Positions 14,648 to 24,048 are shown, numbered from the stretch's first letter. The stretch: DNA of 64,000 bases from Hymenobacter jejuensis (GCF_006337165.1 NZ_CP040896.1:4526001-4590000), one strand, 5' to 3'. The notes: generated by a model not told the origin, from the sequence alone. A program made the numbers and translations.

Positions 14648-16417
14648 ATGAGCCTGAAAATCAAAATAAGGCTGAGCATTCTGACGATGCTCGGCCTCCT
14701 GCTGGGCCTGGGGGCATATGCCTTCTTCGCCATCCGCAACCTCGAACGGGCTACGCACACCCTGGAGCAAGCCAACTTTTACTCCATGCTGCAAGGCCAG
14801 CAAATGCTGCAAGCCCTGGACCTGATGGAAACCCCAGCCACGGCGCCTGGCGGCCTGACGCAGTTTGGCCGGGCACTGATCCGCGAAGCCCGCAACATCA
14901 CCGAGCCCGGCGAGCAAGCCCTGGCCGACAGCCTGGCCCAGAACCTGTCGGGATTTCAGCGCCTTCTGGATCACAATGCGCCGCTTTCGGAGCAAACTGC
15001 CAAGCTGCAAACACTGCGCAAAGAGGCGCACCGCCTCGACAACCTCAACGCGGCGGCGTTCGAAACCCGCATGCGTCGCCTTTCCCAAAAAGCGGCGGAT
15101 TCGCGCCGCGCTATCCTGCTGCTGATGGGCCTGAGCGCCTTGCTGGGGGTATCGTTGGTGGTACGGCTGCCGCGGGTGGTGGTGCGGCCCCTGCGCCGCC
15201 TGAGTGCGGGCATCGAACACGCTACCAATCAGGGTCTTAGCAATGGCGTCCCGATTGAAAAACACGACGAGGTAGGCACCGTGGCGCAGGCCTTCAACCG
15301 CATGCTGGGCCAGATGCAGGATTTGCGCAGCGCCACCCGCGCCGAGCTGATTACGGAGCGCAACCGCATGGAAAGCATCGTGCACAGCCTCGACGAAGGC
15401 CTGCTGCTCGTCGACCAGAACCGGCGCATTATCTTGGCCAACCCCGTCGCATGTGCCCTGTTTGAGAAGCCCGTCGAGGCATTGGTTGGGAGGCCGGCCG
15501 AAGAAGTGGCCCAGGAAAGCGACCTGTTGCGCGAGCTGCTCACGCCCCTCAACGCGCCCCGCCCGCAGGAAGCCGTGGCTAACTTGCCCCTGATCACGAT
15601 CATGCGCAAGGGCGAAGAAACCTTTTACCGCGTGTCGGTCAGCAACATTGTCTCCTTCAACGAAGCCGTCGACAAGACCGAGTTTGCAGGCTATATTCTG
15701 TCGCTGCGCAATGTGTCGGACTTCAAAAAGCTGGACCAGGTAAAGTCGAACTTTCTGGCGACGGTCTCGCACGAATTCAAAACTCCGCTTGCCAGTATTA
15801 ATCTGAGCCTAAAGCTCTTACAAGACGAGCGCACCGACGTGGCCGAGCGCCAACGCATTGCCAGCGGCATCCGACAGGAAACCCAGCGCCTGTTGCGCAT
15901 GGTCGGCGAGCTGCTCGACGTGGCCCGCCTCGACGCGGGCGCCGGCATCAAGCTCAACAAGCAGGCCGTGCCCCTGGCCGACGTCGTGCGTTACGCCACT
16001 GACACCGTGCGCGCCCAACTCGACGACAAGCAGCTCAGCCTCGAAGCGCACTTGGCCCCCGACTTGCCCACAGTGCGCGCCGACGTAGAAAAGACCACGT
16101 GGGTGCTGATTAATCTGTTGGCTAACGCCATTCGCTATTCGCCTCTGGGTGAGCGCCTTATGGTTCGGGCTACGTTACAGGAAGATATGGTGCAGGTGAG
16201 CGTACAGGATTGCGGGCCCGGCATTGCGGCCGAGCACCACGAACGCATCTTCCAGCGGTTTGCGCACATCCCGAATGTGAGCGACCACCCTGGCAGCTCT
16301 GGACTGGGGCTGAGCATTTCGCGGGAGTTTATCGCGGCACAAGGCGGCAAACTCTGGGTGGAAAGCGCCCCCGGCAGCGGCAGCAACTTTCATTTTACGC
16401 TGCCCATTGTATCCTGA
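14648..16417 (+). CDS. Sensor histidine kinase with HAMP and PAS domains
   Basis: A 589-aa membrane kinase. TM1 is at about residues 9-28, a periplasmic helical sensor region at 30-150, TM2 at about 153-173, then HAMP (to about 230), a PAS-type domain (about 240-355), HisKA with the H-box SHEFKTPL (His375), and HATPase_c with N-box NLLANAIRYSP, G1 DCGPGI and G2 GLGLSI. It should phosphorylate the response regulator encoded 155 bp upstream. The ATG at 14648 is chosen; an upstream in-frame TTG at 14573 gives a non-conserved extension. Together with the ABC/OmpA genes it suggests that the transporter or binding protein feeds a signal to this pair. Confidence 0.92.
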   Translation: MSLKIKIRLSILTMLGLLLGLGAYAFFAIRNLERATHTLEQANFYSMLQGQQMLQALDLMETPATAPGGLTQFGRALIREARNITEPGEQALADSLAQNLSGFQRLLDHNAPLSEQTAKLQTLRKEAHRLDNLNAAAFETRMRRLSQKAADSRRAILLLMGLSALLGVSLVVRLPRVVVRPLRRLSAGIEHATNQGLSNGVPIEKHDEVGTVAQAFNRMLGQMQDLRSATRAELITERNRMESIVHSLDEGLLLVDQNRRIILANPVACALFEKPVEALVGRPAEEVAQESDLLRELLTPLNAPRPQEAVANLPLITIMRKGEETFYRVSVSNIVSFNEAVDKTEFAGYILSLRNVSDFKKLDQVKSNFLATVSHEFKTPLASINLSLKLLQDERTDVAERQRIASGIRQETQRLLRMVGELLDVARLDAGAGIKLNKQAVPLADVVRYATDTVRAQLDDKQLSLEAHLAPDLPTVRADVEKTTWVLINLLANAIRYSPLGERLMVRATLQEDMVQVSVQDCGPGIAAEHHERIFQRFAHIPNVSDHPGSSGLGLSISREFIAAQGGKLWVESAPGSGSNFHFTLPIVS

Positions 16418-16499
16418 AGCAGATAGGCTGCCTTCGCCCTGTGCTTTCTATACAATGTTCAATAGATTCTTGTCTATAGATAATTTATAGCAATTCTGC

Positions 16500-16546
16500 T
16501 ATTTTTGCGGCATCACGGGTCACCGCTTGGCAGGCGGTGACCCGTG
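16500..16546 (+). promoter_or_regulatory. Candidate promoter plus hairpin downstream of the kinase
   Basis: TATTTTTG (16500-16507) fits TAnnTTTG. Just downstream, 16514-16546 forms a perfect 13-bp hairpin (CACGGGTCACCGC/GCGGTGACCCGTG, 7-nt loop) that would sit at the very 5' end of the transcript. It may instead be the terminator of the kinase gene, though there is no T-run. Confidence 0.45.
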
Positions 16547-16634
16547 CAATTGCTAAGATTTAGTTATAAGCGAACAACAGGCTATGTGCTTCTGCGTTAG
16601 TAGCTAAGCTGTTTTCTTCATCTGTTTTTCAGGG

Positions 16635-16650
16635 TTGGCACCATTGTTTC
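16635..16650 (+). promoter_or_regulatory. Weak sigma54-like site
   Basis: TTGGCACCATTGTTTC matches the -24 element (TTGGCAC) exactly but has TTTC in place of the -12 TTGC. It lies 59 nt before the DUF2911 gene ATG and just downstream of a sigma54 activator gene. Confidence 0.25.
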
Positions 16651-16708
16651 GGTGTGCTGTAGCCTGTTTTTCTGTTCTACGTTGCCCGCTCATCACCTCT
16701 TTGCATCC

Positions 16709-17638
16709 ATGCGTACGTATCATTTCGTTGGCTTATTCCTTGGTTTTCAGTGCTTACTAGCGGGCAATGGTGCGCTGGCCCAAGGCTCGGAAACGCCCGC
16801 GGCCGGGGTTCCGGCGGCTACAACAACTGCCACGCCCCCGCAGCTTCCGTTGCCGCAAGTCAGTCCGCACGCTGTCCTCACCCAAACCATCGGCCTGACG
16901 GAAGTGGGTATTGACTACCACGCGCCGGGCGTGAAAAACCGGCCGGTTTGGGGCCAGCTCGTGCCGTATGAGCAAGTTTGGCGGGCGGGCGCCAACGAAA
17001 ACACGGTGATCAGCTTTTCCCAACCCATCACGCTCAATGGCAAAGCCGTGCCCGCCGGCCGGTACTCGTTCTACGTCATTCCGCACGCCGATAAGGATTG
17101 GGAAATCATTCTCAACCGCGTTACGACGCATTGGGGCAACGAAGGCTACGATGCCAAAGACGACCAGCTGCGGGTAGCGGCCATGCCCGAACCGGCTCCG
17201 TTTCACGAAACGCTGCTTTACTGGTTTTCGGAAGTTCAGCCTACCGGCGCGCACCTCAACCTTACCTGGGAAAAACGCACCCTCACGCTGCTCATCGAAA
17301 CCCAGGTGCACAACCAAGTGCTAGCCGGAATCGAAAAGACGCTGAGCGCCAAACCCGACGACTGGCAGCTTTTGGCGCAAGCCGCTGACTACTTGGTACA
17401 GAATAACTTGCAGGCTGAATTGGCCCTGCGCTACATCAACGAGTCGATCAAGCTAAACGATACTTACGCCAACAATTGGATCAAAGCCCGTCTGCTGGCC
17501 GCCCAGCAGGACTTCGGCACGGCCGTTGTGTACGCCCGCAAAGCCCTCAAGCTCGGCGACAAAGACGACGCCTCGTTCAAAGCCCAACAGCCTAACATGC
17601 GCATTGCCCTTACGGAATGGCAATCAAAAGCGTACTAG
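16709..17638 (+). CDS. Exported DUF2911 protein with C-terminal TPR-like region
   Basis: A 309-aa protein. A signal peptide occupies residues 1-25 (ending ALAQ) and a low-complexity Ala/Thr/Pro linker follows. The DUF2911 domain covers about 50-200: VGIDYHAPGVKNRPVWGQLVPYEQVWRAGANENT and PAGRYSFYVIP are characteristic. The last ~100 residues (from TLSAKPDDWQLLAQAADYL) look like tetratricopeptide helices. DUF2911 proteins are common in Bacteroidota and of unknown function. The ATG at 16709 begins the signal peptide. A 52-bp palindromic terminator follows. Confidence 0.85.
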   Translation: MRTYHFVGLFLGFQCLLAGNGALAQGSETPAAGVPAATTTATPPQLPLPQVSPHAVLTQTIGLTEVGIDYHAPGVKNRPVWGQLVPYEQVWRAGANENTVISFSQPITLNGKAVPAGRYSFYVIPHADKDWEIILNRVTTHWGNEGYDAKDDQLRVAAMPEPAPFHETLLYWFSEVQPTGAHLNLTWEKRTLTLLIETQVHNQVLAGIEKTLSAKPDDWQLLAQAADYLVQNNLQAELALRYINESIKLNDTYANNWIKARLLAAQQDFGTAVVYARKALKLGDKDDASFKAQQPNMRIALTEWQSKAY

Positions 17639-17647
17639 GTCTTAATA

Positions 17648-17699
17648 CAAGCAACAAAAAAGGGGGTGCCTGCGCAGGCACCCCCTTTTTTGTTGCTTG
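17648..17699. terminator. Perfect 52-bp palindromic terminator
   Basis: The sequence from 17648 to 17673 is the exact reverse complement of 17674-17699, with A6/T6 tracts flanking a GC core (GGGGGTGCCTGC/GCAGGCACCCCC). It would terminate in both directions; here it ends the DUF2911 gene. Confidence 0.92.
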
Positions 17700-18118
17700 G
17701 TCCTTGGCTGACGGGTGGGCAACATCTATCTACCATCCGGGAAGTGCTCATCGTGAAGCTCCCAAAATGAAGCTGGTAGGACTCCGTTACGGGACATCAA
17801 GGCATTGCTTCGTGGTAAAAACAGGCAGTATTGAGGAGCTGACAGACCAAGCTGGTCCGAAAGGAGCGACTGGCGGAAACCTTTATCACTATTCGGACAA
17901 TGATTTGCATAAACCTAGCCAGTAGTGTGTAACTTTAGTGGAACTGGCTAGCGACGCCTTTTTAGCGGTAACTGGCCATTAAGCTCCGTTCCTCAAGGGC
18001 GGTGAGTGGTGTTTCTCTTTTTGAGAGCTGCTTACTTGTCCACCCACTTACCTGCCCTACTATGCCCGCAGAGCTATCGCATCCTGCCCTATCCTCTACT
18101 AATAGTACCTGCCTATAT
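17700..18118. other. Spacer before the large T9SS surface protein gene
   Basis: No convincing gene. A 52-codon frame from ATG 17767 to 17925 is open but unrecognised. A 9-bp inverted repeat (CTAGCCAGT 17915-17923 / ACTGGCTAG 17943-17951) is the only structure seen. Confidence 0.5.
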
Positions 18119-21100
18119 ATGCCTGAGCCTACCCAGCCGGCTGGCGTCAGCGGACGACACCCGGCCAGGCGGGTGCGGCCGGCTGCGTGTTGGCTGCTGA
18201 TGCTGTTGCTCGTGCTGCTGAGTGGCGCGGCCACGACGGCCCGCGCGCAAACGGCCCCTCCGCCCCCGCCAGAATGCGCGGCGGACGAGAAGTTCGCCAA
18301 CACCTGGTACTTCGGCTTCAAGGCGGGCCTCGACTTCAACCAAGCCACCGATTCCATTCCGCCCACGGTGCTGGACAACAGCGCGATGGATGCCCCCGCC
18401 GGCGCCGGCGTGATGTCGGATCGCAACGGTAAGATTCTCTTCTACAGCAACGGCGAAACCGTCTGGAACGCCGACGGCACCGTGATGACCAACGGTACGG
18501 GGCTGGCGGGCAGCCGCTTCAATACCGATGGCCCGCTTCCCATCAAGATGCCGGGCATACCTGTGCCGGGCCAACCGACGCGCTACCTGCTCTTCACCCT
18601 GAACAGTACCGTAGGCCTTAGTTACTCGGAAATAGACATTCCCGCGGGTGGTGGGCCGGGTACCGTCATAGCCGCTACCAAGAACACCCCCCTGGCCCGC
18701 GGCACGGCGGAGAAACTAACGGGTGTATTCCATAAAAACGGCTGCGATATCTGGGTTATCACGCACGGCTGGGGTGATGCCAAGGCCGGCAATGACAACC
18801 GGGGCGATGCCTTTCTGGCCTACCGCGTGCGGCAAGCAGCCGGCTATGTAGGTCCGGTCCTCATCGACGTACCCGTCGTCTCGACGGTGGGCAGCCTGCA
18901 CGCGCCGAGCAAGTCGCCCGTAGGCTACAAGGGGCAGATGAAGATAACGCCCGATGGCCAACGCTTGGCCCTAGCCCGCTACAGCGAGACCCTAAACGAC
19001 AGCACCAGCACCGTCGAGCTGTTTGGGTTCGATACCGGCACGGGTCAGGTTAGCGTCAACCCGCAGGTTCCGTATATTGTTGACAAGGGCGAGGGCAAAT
19101 ACTACGGAGTCGAGTTTTCGGGCGGTAACTACCTCTACGCCACGGTGTTAAATCCACCCAAGCTGCTGCAATTCGACATTAGCGGCAACGGGCCAGTCAC
19201 TAGGGTGGAAATTCCGCTCAAGCAGAAAACCACAGTCAACCTGGGCTCGATGCAAGCCGCGCCCGATGGCAAGATTTACGTGGCCCGCGACAACCAGCCG
19301 GCGCTGGGCTTCATTGCCTACCCCGACTCGCTGGGGGCCAAAGCGCGCTATGCTGACGACAGCCTGCAACTGGGCGGCCGCCTGAGTGGCTTAGGCCTGG
19401 TCAACTTCAATCAAAGCTCGCTGCTGCGCGTGGGCCCTAGCGCGGAGATAACGGGTTGCAGGCAAATCACTTTCAGGGCCCCGCCCATTGAGTTTGACGG
19501 AAAAACCTACGCCTGGACCTTTGGTGACGGTGCTACCTCAACACTTGAAAATCCCGTTCACACGTATGCTACGCCCGGCAATTACACCGTGACATTACGC
19601 ATCACGACTGCGTGCTTCTGTCGTGAAAGCTCGGGCGGTATTCTGGTGCCGGATTTGCCTGCGCCGGGTAGCATTGCTGCCCCTCAGACGCTGTGCGCCG
19701 GAACCGCGCCGGCCGCTCTCACCAGCACCGCCAATGGCTCAAGTGACGCCGGTTTGCCACTCGTTTATCAGTGGGAATCGTCAACGGATAATGCCACTTT
19801 CACGGCTATAGGAGGAGCCACTGGCGCTACTTACCAACCATCAAGTTCACTACCAGCCGGCACGACCTATTTCCGTCGGCGCGCGCAGTTGCTGCTGCCT
19901 AACCAATCAGGTCCTTACTGCGAACCACGCTTTACCGCTTCGGTAGCCATCACGGTTCTGCCGGCCTTGACGGCGGGCAGCATCACGGCCAACCAGACGC
20001 TGTGCGCCGGCAGTCCGGCTGCCCCGCTCACCAGCACGGCCCCCGCCACGGGCGGTACGGGCACGGTTGCCTACCAGTGGCAGTCGTCTTCGGACGACGC
20101 CACTTGGGCTTCCATCCCGAACGCCACCGCCGACACCTACACACCTGGCCCGCTCGCGGCCACTACCTACTTTCGCCGCCTGGCAATTTCGGGCCCCTGT
20201 GCTGCGATATCTAATACATTGACCATCAATGTGTTGCCCGCCTTGGCGGTCGGCAGTATTGCCGCGGACCAAGCCGTCTGCGCCGGTGCTACGCCGGCCC
20301 CGCTCACCAGCACAGCGGACGCTACCGGCGGCGCGGGTGCGGTTGCCTACCAGTGGCAATCATCGGCCGACAACGCGACCTGGGCGGCCATAAACGGGGC
20401 CACGAATCCGACTTATGCCCCCGGCCAACTCACGGCCACCACGTATTTCCGCCGCCTGGCAAGTTCAGGAGGCTGCTCGCCTGCCGCGTCCAACGTTGTC
20501 ACCATCACGGTTCTGCCGTCCTTGACGGCGGGCAGCATCGCGGCCGACCAAACGTTGTGCCCTGGCGCTACCCCCGCCCCGCTCACAAGCGCGGCTCCGG
20601 CCGGTGGTGGCACGGGTACGTTTGCTTATCAGTGGGAAGCTTCAATCGACAACAATACTTGGACCGCAATACCTGGCGCTACCAGCCCGACACTTGCCCT
20701 TGGCCCGCTGACGGCTACCACGTACTTACGCCGACAGGTGACTTCGGGAGGCTGTACTACTGCGCCTTCCAATGTGGTAACCCTGACCGTATTGCCTGCC
20801 CTAACGGCCGGCAGCATCACAGCCGACCAGAACATTTGCTCAGGCGCCACACCCTCCCCCTTTACCAGTGTTGCCCCAGCGACGGGCGGCACGGGTACGT
20901 ATGCGTATCAGTGGGAGGCCTCAGTCGACAACACCACCTGGACCGCCATTCCCGGCGCCACCAACCCGACGTATGCCCCTGGTCCGCTGACGGTTACTAC
21001 CTTCTTCCGCCGCCAAGCGAGTTCGGGTGGTGGCTGCGCTCCGGCCGTGTCCAATGTTGTCACCATCACTGTAGCGCCGGCCCTGACGGCCGGCAGCATT

Positions 21101-22972
21101 GCGGCCAACCAGACGCTGTGCTCTGGAGTTAATCCCGCCCCGCTCACGAGCACCGCGGGCGCCACGGGCGGCACAGGAACGTATGCTTACCAGTGGCAAT
21201 CATCGGCTGATAATGTGAACTGGACGCCCATTGGCGGCGCTACCGGCGACACCTTCGCGCCCGGTCCGCTCGCGGCCACTACTTACTTCCGCCGCTTGGT
21301 GACCTCAGGAGCCTGCACCACCGCGTCTTCTAATGTGGTGACTGTGACCGTGTTGCCTGCATTGACGACCGGCACCATCGCTGCGGACCAATCTGTGTGC
21401 CCTGGCGGCACACCTGCTCCCCTTACCAGCACTGCGGGCGCCGGAGGCGGCACGGGTAGCTACAGCTACCAGTGGCAATCATCCGCAGATAATACAACCT
21501 GGGCAGCTATTAGCGGGGCCACCGGCCCAACATTCACACCCGGTCCGCTGACGGCTACCACGTATTTCCGCCGGCAGGTAACTTCGGGAGGTTGCACCAC
21601 TGCGCCTTCTAACACAGTGACGGTGACGGTGTTACCGACACTAGTTGCTGGCAGCATCGCCGTCGACCAGGTCATCTGTGCGGGCGCTGCGCCGGCGCCG
21701 CTCACCAACAGCGGCGATGCCAGCGGCGGCACGGGCACCTATGCTTACCAATGGGAATCATCAGCCGACAATGTAAACTGGGCGCCCATCGGCGGCGCCA
21801 CTGCCTCCACTTACGCACCCGGCTCCCTTACAGCCACGACCTACTTCCGGCGCCGGGTGACTTCGGGTACGGGTACCTGCTCCACGGGAGTTTCGAACGT
21901 TGTGGCGGTGCAGGTGCAGCCCCTCGTAACGCCTGGCGTGACTCTGGCGCCCCCGCCCGTGCAATGCCCTGGTACGCCCCTGACCTTCACGGCAGTGGCT
22001 ACAAACGCGGGCGCCGCGCCTACTTTCCGCTGGTTCGTCAACAACGTGGCCGTGGCCAGTGGGCCTACATTTACGAGCAGCACGTTGGTTTCCGGCGACC
22101 AGGTACGCGTTGAAGTGACGCCTACAGCGGGGCTGTGCAGCACAGGCCCGGCCGTAGCAACGGTCACCGTCACGCGCACGCCGACACCGCTGCCTACGCT
22201 CGCCATTGCCGTGCAGCCGGGCGGCCCCGTTTGCTTGGGCGCGCCGCTTACGTTTAACATCGCCAGCGTGACCGAGGCCGGACCGGCCCCTGAATACCAA
22301 TGGCAGGTCAATGGCAATGACGTGGCCGGAGCGACGGGCCCGGTCTTCACCAGCACGACGCTGCGCGCGGGACAGACCGTGACGCTGCGCCTGCGCACGA
22401 CCAACGCCTGCGGACAGCCCGTTACGGCTGTTTCCAATGGCATCCCCGTACGGATTCAACCGCCGGTTGATGTAGATGCTGGTCCCGATGTGGAAATTCT
22501 GGCCGGCACTTCCGTGAGGCTGGAAGGGCGGGCCGATGGCAATTATTCCGTAACGTGGACGCCGGCGGCGGGGCTGACTTTCCCGAGCAACGAGCCCCTG
22601 CGGCCATTGGCCTCGCCCACGGTGACCACGACTTACACGCTTTCGGCTGGGGAAGGCGGCTGCGCCGACGCCGACCAGGTGACCGTGACCGTGCGCCCGC
22701 CCATCCGCATTCCCAACGCCTTCACGCCCAACGGCGACGGCCGCGACGATACCTGGCAAATTGAGTTCATCGAGCAGTTTCCCGACAATACCGTGAGCGT
22801 GTATAACCGGTGGGGCAACCGGATTTTCTCGGTCAACAATTACAGCCGGGCCAACGAGTGGCGCGGCGACATCAACGGCCAGCCTGCTCCGGTCGGCACT
22901 TACTACTACGTCGTCGTCACGAAAGGCCCGCTGGGCAAGTCCTACAGTGGTTCGATTACGATTCTGTATTAA
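18119..22972 (+). CDS. T9SS type B surface protein with PKD domain and eight tandem repeats
   Basis: A 1617-aa secreted protein. The signal peptide (hydrophobic core CWLLMLLLVLLSG, ending ARAQT) is at about 22-46. Residues about 55-440 form a propeller-like region. A PKD domain (YAWTFGDGATSTLENPVHTY) is near 465-510. Eight tandem ~92-residue Ig-like repeats (core TAGSIAADQTLC ... YQWQSSADN ... TTYFRR) cover about 515-1270. Two or three further Ig-like modules follow, and a gliding-motility-associated C-terminal domain (IPNAFTPNGDGRDDTW to SYSGSITILY) ends the protein. Such type B domains direct export by the T9SS. A PorP/SprF gene 54 bp downstream is the expected partner. Likely an adhesin; start uncertain (GTG at 18002 or ATG at 18062 also in frame). 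Confidence 0.9.
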   Translation: MPEPTQPAGVSGRHPARRVRPAACWLLMLLLVLLSGAATTARAQTAPPPPPECAADEKFANTWYFGFKAGLDFNQATDSIPPTVLDNSAMDAPAGAGVMSDRNGKILFYSNGETVWNADGTVMTNGTGLAGSRFNTDGPLPIKMPGIPVPGQPTRYLLFTLNSTVGLSYSEIDIPAGGGPGTVIAATKNTPLARGTAEKLTGVFHKNGCDIWVITHGWGDAKAGNDNRGDAFLAYRVRQAAGYVGPVLIDVPVVSTVGSLHAPSKSPVGYKGQMKITPDGQRLALARYSETLNDSTSTVELFGFDTGTGQVSVNPQVPYIVDKGEGKYYGVEFSGGNYLYATVLNPPKLLQFDISGNGPVTRVEIPLKQKTTVNLGSMQAAPDGKIYVARDNQPALGFIAYPDSLGAKARYADDSLQLGGRLSGLGLVNFNQSSLLRVGPSAEITGCRQITFRAPPIEFDGKTYAWTFGDGATSTLENPVHTYATPGNYTVTLRITTACFCRESSGGILVPDLPAPGSIAAPQTLCAGTAPAALTSTANGSSDAGLPLVYQWESSTDNATFTAIGGATGATYQPSSSLPAGTTYFRRRAQLLLPNQSGPYCEPRFTASVAITVLPALTAGSITANQTLCAGSPAAPLTSTAPATGGTGTVAYQWQSSSDDATWASIPNATADTYTPGPLAATTYFRRLAISGPCAAISNTLTINVLPALAVGSIAADQAVCAGATPAPLTSTADATGGAGAVAYQWQSSADNATWAAINGATNPTYAPGQLTATTYFRRLASSGGCSPAASNVVTITVLPSLTAGSIAADQTLCPGATPAPLTSAAPAGGGTGTFAYQWEASIDNNTWTAIPGATSPTLALGPLTATTYLRRQVTSGGCTTAPSNVVTLTVLPALTAGSITADQNICSGATPSPFTSVAPATGGTGTYAYQWEASVDNTTWTAIPGATNPTYAPGPLTVTTFFRRQASSGGGCAPAVSNVVTITVAPALTAGSIAANQTLCSGVNPAPLTSTAGATGGTGTYAYQWQSSADNVNWTPIGGATGDTFAPGPLAATTYFRRLVTSGACTTASSNVVTVTVLPALTTGTIAADQSVCPGGTPAPLTSTAGAGGGTGSYSYQWQSSADNTTWAAISGATGPTFTPGPLTATTYFRRQVTSGGCTTAPSNTVTVTVLPTLVAGSIAVDQVICAGAAPAPLTNSGDASGGTGTYAYQWESSADNVNWAPIGGATASTYAPGSLTATTYFRRRVTSGTGTCSTGVSNVVAVQVQPLVTPGVTLAPPPVQCPGTPLTFTAVATNAGAAPTFRWFVNNVAVASGPTFTSSTLVSGDQVRVEVTPTAGLCSTGPAVATVTVTRTPTPLPTLAIAVQPGGPVCLGAPLTFNIASVTEAGPAPEYQWQVNGNDVAGATGPVFTSTTLRAGQTVTLRLRTTNACGQPVTAVSNGIPVRIQPPVDVDAGPDVEILAGTSVRLEGRADGNYSVTWTPAAGLTFPSNEPLRPLASPTVTTTYTLSAGEGGCADADQVTVTVRPPIRIPNAFTPNGDGRDDTWQIEFIEQFPDNTVSVYNRWGNRIFSVNNYSRANEWRGDINGQPAPVGTYYYVVVTKGPLGKSYSGSITILY
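19661..21928 (+). repeat. Eight tandem ~280-bp repeats in the surface-protein gene
   Basis: Each unit encodes about 92 residues running from [T/V]AGSI to V[L/Q]PAL and contains the core YQW[QE][SA]S. Units differ at many synonymous and some coding positions, so the array is old, but the cores are near identical and could recombine or mis-assemble. Confidence 0.9.
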
Positions 22973-22997
22973 TTAAGCCGGCTTACCGGACTTGTAT

Positions 22998-23020
22998 AAT
23001 CAATTGACAATAAGGCAATT
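22998..23020. repeat. Weak 23-bp palindrome family copy
   Basis: AATCAATTGA-CAA-TAAGGCAATT, just before the PorP/SprF gene; a marginal match to the dispersed motif. Confidence 0.3.
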
Positions 23021-23026
23021 GCTGTT

Positions 23027-23995
23027 ATGAAAAGATCTCTAATTCTACTGCTGCTCCCACTGCTCCTAGCTGCCGCTCCGGCTCTGGCCCAGCAGCAGGC
23101 GCAGTACAGCCAGTACATGAATAACAACTACATCCTAAACCCGGGCGCCACCGGCGTGGAGGATTACATCGACGTTAAGTTCAGCTACCGGACGCAGTGG
23201 ACGGGCCTGGAAGGGGCGCCCAAAACCTACTACGCCAGCATCAGCTCCTCGCTCGGCAAGTGGCGCACCACCAGCAAGCGCACCCTCCGCGACCGGCGCC
23301 GGCCGTTTCACGCGTTGGGGGCCCTGGTGTACAACGACGTCACCGGGCCCACGAGCCGCAAGGGTGCTTACGTTTCTTACGCCTACAACATGGTTCTGAG
23401 GCCCAACCTCCGAGCGGCGCTGGGCGTGTCGGCGGGCATGCAGCAGTTTGCTGTTGATGGGCAGATGCTGCACTTCTTCGACCCCACTACTCAGGCGGCC
23501 AGCTCTGCCTCGCGGGTGCTGGATGGGTCAGTGGGCTTGTGGGTGTACAGCTCCGATTTCTACGTGGGCGTGTCGGGTGCGCAATTGCTGGCCAACAAGC
23601 TCGACTTCTCTTACGGGAGCCCCAACGGAGTGGATGCGGGCGAAAACTCCCTGAAACGGCACTACTTCGCTACGGCCGGCGTGCGGGTGCCGCTCAGCAA
23701 AGACTGGTCGCTGGTGCCGTCGGTGCTGGTTAAGGCTGTAAACCCGGCCCCGCTCTCTGTCGACCTCAACGCCAAGCTCAAGTACCAGGACCTGCTGTGG
23801 GCCGGCGTGTCGTGGCGCGCCTTCGACTCGGTTGTGGCGATGGTGGGCTTCAGCTACGAGCAGCTTACGCTAGGCTATTCCTACGATGCCGGCATCTCTG
23901 GGCTGTCCGGCTACCACGGCGGCAGCCACGAAGTACTGCTGGGTTTAAGGCTTAAGAAAAAGGCGCAAGTCGTGTGCACCAACCGGTTCTGGTAG
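23027..23995 (+). CDS. PorP/SprF family type IX secretion membrane protein
   Basis: A 322-aa outer-membrane protein. The signal peptide is MKRSLILLLLPLLLAAAPALA; QQAQYSQYMNNNYILNPGATG is the typical mature N-terminus, and the closing GYSYDAGISGLSGYHGGSHE is the family's C-terminal signature. PorP/SprF proteins accompany secreted proteins with a type B C-terminal domain and are needed for their export or attachment (shown for Flavobacterium SprF with SprB). Its gene directly follows the type B surface protein gene, so the two should form one export unit. Confidence 0.93.
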   Translation: MKRSLILLLLPLLLAAAPALAQQQAQYSQYMNNNYILNPGATGVEDYIDVKFSYRTQWTGLEGAPKTYYASISSSLGKWRTTSKRTLRDRRRPFHALGALVYNDVTGPTSRKGAYVSYAYNMVLRPNLRAALGVSAGMQQFAVDGQMLHFFDPTTQAASSASRVLDGSVGLWVYSSDFYVGVSGAQLLANKLDFSYGSPNGVDAGENSLKRHYFATAGVRVPLSKDWSLVPSVLVKAVNPAPLSVDLNAKLKYQDLLWAGVSWRAFDSVVAMVGFSYEQLTLGYSYDAGISGLSGYHGGSHEVLLGLRLKKKAQVVCTNRFW

Positions 23996-24025
23996 GCTTT
24001 ACGCTTGCCAAATCTCCATCCTTAC

Positions 24026-24048
24026 AACCATTTGACAATCAAAATGTT
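24026..24048. repeat. 23-bp palindrome family copy
   Basis: AACCATTTGA-CAA-TCAAAATGTT, downstream of the PorP/SprF gene; both half-sites recognisable. Confidence 0.55.

Noticed and set aside
17767..17925. 52-codon open frame between the 52-bp terminator and the T9SS surface gene
   Set aside because: No recognisable domain, no signal peptide, and a longer version of the frame runs straight through the terminator; I treat it as chance.
19661..21928. The tandem repeats as a CRISPR array
   Set aside because: Units are ~280 bp, protein-coding, with no short repeat/spacer alternation and no cas genes.
19907..22759. Several antisense frames across the repeat array of the surface-protein gene
   Set aside because: They repeat with the array and have no independent support; products of the tandem repeats read backwards.
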